Positions 62,880 through 64,000 of a stretch of DNA of 64,000 bases are shown one piece after another. The notes below the pieces were generated by a model. It was not told the origin of the DNA and made no database searches. It saw only the letters and a list, made by a program, of their open reading frames with translations. Origin of the DNA: Nitrobacter hamburgensis X14 (lineage in GTDB: Bacteria > Pseudomonadota > Alphaproteobacteria > Rhizobiales > Xanthobacteraceae); the NCBI RefSeq assembly GCF_000013885.1, contig NC_007964.1:854001-918000 (forward strand). The letters are read 5' to 3'. The position numbers were made by a program, and so were the translations under genes. Position 1 is the stretch's first letter; each line of letters begins with the position of its first letter.

Positions 62880-64000
62880 GGCGACGCGCCTCCCGAAATC
62901 TCGCGCAGCGGCGCGAATTCGCGCTCCGGCACGGGGCGTTCCATCTTCTGCAATTCCGCGCGCACGACGATGAGGATGTGGCGCATGGCGATGGGCTTGC
63001 CCTCCGCCGCCGCCTCGTGCGCAGCGCCGAGCGCAGCGTTGAAAATGCTGCCGCCGGTGAGCGGAAAGCGCGCGAGCGCTGGATAGTCCAGTGCCTCCAT
63101 CGGCGCGTCGGGCGGAAACACGCCGCGCCAGATCGCCTCGCGCTCCGCAACTCCGGGGAAGGAAAAGCTGATCACAAAGCGCAGTCGACGCAGGAACGCC
63201 GGGTCGAGCGCGTGTTTCATATTGGTGGCAAGGATGGTGATGCCGCCGAACGCCTCCATGCGCGTTAGCAGATAGTTGATGTCGATATTGGCGAAGCGGT
63301 CGTGGCTGTCCTTGACTTCGCTGCGCTTGCCGAACACCGCGTCGGCTTCGTCGAAGAGCAGCATGATGCCGCCACCTTCGGCCGCGTCGAAAATGCTGCG
63401 CAGCTTCTTCGTCGTGTCGCCGATGTATTTGCTCATGACCGAGGCGAGATCGACGCGGAACAGGGCGAGGCCGAGTTCGTGCGCAACGGCTTCGGCCGCC
63501 ATGGTCTTGCCAGTGCCACTCTCGCCATGAAATAGCGCGGCGAGACCGAGGCCGCGGCTTGCGATGGCCGAGAATCCGTAGGTGTCGAGCGCGATCCCTC
63601 GGCTGCGTGCATGGCGGATAAGCCGGTCGAGTTGCTCGCGATCGCGCTCGGGCACCTTGACCTCGTCGATCGTCGCGCGCGGCACGAGCCGCTCCGCCAG
63701 CCCCTCTAGCGCACCGCCGGCATGCGTAACGCACCAGGTCCACAGCTGACCGATCTCCGGCGGGCCGCCGGACTCCACTGCTGTCGCCTTCACCGCGAGG
63801 CGGATGCGGGAGGCAGGGAGAGCGAACTCGCCCGCGAGCCGTTCCAACGACGCGCCGTCGGGCGGCCCGTCTTCCGGCCATGCCGCCGCCCAGAGCGCCC
63901 GCCGCTCGGCAATGGTCGGCGGCGCGATCTCGATGAGATGGGCACTCGATTCAGCGCCGGGCGACGGCATGTCAAGCATCACGATGCCCGGCAGACGCAG
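62876..64000 (-). CDS. AAA+ ATPase of the eCIS cluster (Afp15-like), 5' end outside window
   Basis: At least 374 codons; the frame stays open to the right edge (an in-frame ATG at 63982 is probably internal). A winged or helical N-terminal part is followed by an AAA+ module: Walker A LFHGESGTGKTMAAEAVAHE, Walker B GGGIMLLFDEADAVFGKRSE, sensor-1 ITILATNMKHALDPAF and the arginine finger RRLRFVISFSFPG. AAA+ ATPases of this type are standard in eCIS operons (Afp15/Pvc15) and are needed for assembly or loading of particles. It is the first visible gene of the operon. Confidence 0.85.
   Translation of the reverse strand: MRLPGIVMLDMPSPGAESSAHLIEIAPPTIAERRALWAAAWPEDGPPDGASLERLAGEFALPASRIRLAVKATAVESGGPPEIGQLWTWCVTHAGGALEGLAERLVPRATIDEVKVPERDREQLDRLIRHARSRGIALDTYGFSAIASRGLGLAALFHGESGTGKTMAAEAVAHELGLALFRVDLASVMSKYIGDTTKKLRSIFDAAEGGGIMLLFDEADAVFGKRSEVKDSHDRFANIDINYLLTRMEAFGGITILATNMKHALDPAFLRRLRFVISFSFPGVAEREAIWRGVFPPDAPMEALDYPALARFPLTGGSIFNAALGAAHEAAAEGKPIAMRHILIVVRAELQKMERPVPEREFAPLREISGGASP

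Noticed and set aside
62593..63150. Extension of the second DUF4157 protein to 1082 aa
   Set aside because: Overlaps two coupled genes; the GTG at 62592 parallels the neighbour's N-terminus.
44050..64000. Type VI secretion system or plain prophage tail
   Set aside because: No TssB/C, TssJLM or capsid genes; the AAA+ ATPase, DUF4157 cargo and separate LysM/tube-adaptor proteins point to eCIS.
1..64000. CRISPR array, rRNA operon or replication origin
   Set aside because: No regularly spaced direct repeats, rRNA sequence or origin-like features noticed on reading; absence was not tested by computation.

Overview
The window looks like a chromosome segment of an alphaproteobacterium of the Nitrobacteraceae/Bradyrhizobiaceae type (Rhodopseudomonas, Bradyrhizobium, Tardiphaga and relatives). 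This is inferred from the neighbourhood of TlyA, Dxs, XseB and a class II histone-deacetylase-like protein, from Bradyrhizobium-style intergenic palindromes, and from the DUF2924/DUF3489/recombinase and DUF5681/terminase modules. No database search was run; assignments rest on recognised motifs, gene order and overlaps read directly.

Bases 1-11 kb are ordinary core chromosome, nearly all on the minus strand: an ArsR regulator coupled to a frameshifted SRPBCC (AHSA1) gene, a frameshifted winged-helix methyltransferase, an RlmD/RumA-like RNA m5U methyltransferase, tlyA, dxs, xseB, a deacetylase-like amidohydrolase, a crotonase and an acyl-CoA dehydrogenase. A tRNA-Gln(UUG) at 11255-11329 marks the edge of the accessory DNA.

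Bases 12.4-28.9 kb form a defence island. (i) 12430-17017 is a three-gene operon: a small winged-helix-like protein, an SMC/RecF-like ATPase with a CxxC hook, and a large protein ending in a PD-(D/E)XK nuclease. It resembles Lamassu/ABC-three-component systems. (ii) A tyrosine integrase is cut in two by a complete IS21-family element with a 7-bp target duplication. (iii) 21056-24361 is a tightly coupled operon that I cannot match to a named system: a two-helix membrane protein with a degenerate PLD-like domain, a GHMP/beta-RFAP-synthase-like kinase, and a fusion of a Ham1/RdgB-type NTP pyrophosphatase with a P-loop NMP kinase. (iv) Divergent from it, 24798-26212 is a type II Thoeris pair, a TM-macro protein and a MTH538-type TIR protein. 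(v) A large serine recombinase with DUF2924 and DUF3489 partners follows.

Bases 29-43 kb are a patchwork. There are two paralogous DUF5681-terminase cassettes without capsid genes (one terminase has an in-frame amber codon), a ParB-DNA methyltransferase with an altered DPPY motif, a catalase, four insertion sequences or fragments (IS630 twice, IS5/IS427-like, IS1111-type IS110), a cold-shock protein and small uncharacterised genes.

Bases 44-64 kb, all minus strand and visibly GC-richer, are most of an extracellular contractile injection system (eCIS). In transcription order: AAA+ ATPase (runs off the right edge), a small protein, two large DUF4157 proteins with different C-termini (predicted cargo), tube/adaptor protein, LysM protein, gpD-like hub, gp5/gpV-like spike, PAAR-like tip, gp25-like protein, two baseplate-J-like proteins, a tail-protein-I-like protein and a DUF6519 protein. 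Most genes overlap by ATGA or GTGA, so they probably form one operon. Sheath and tube genes are not visible and would lie beyond base 64000.
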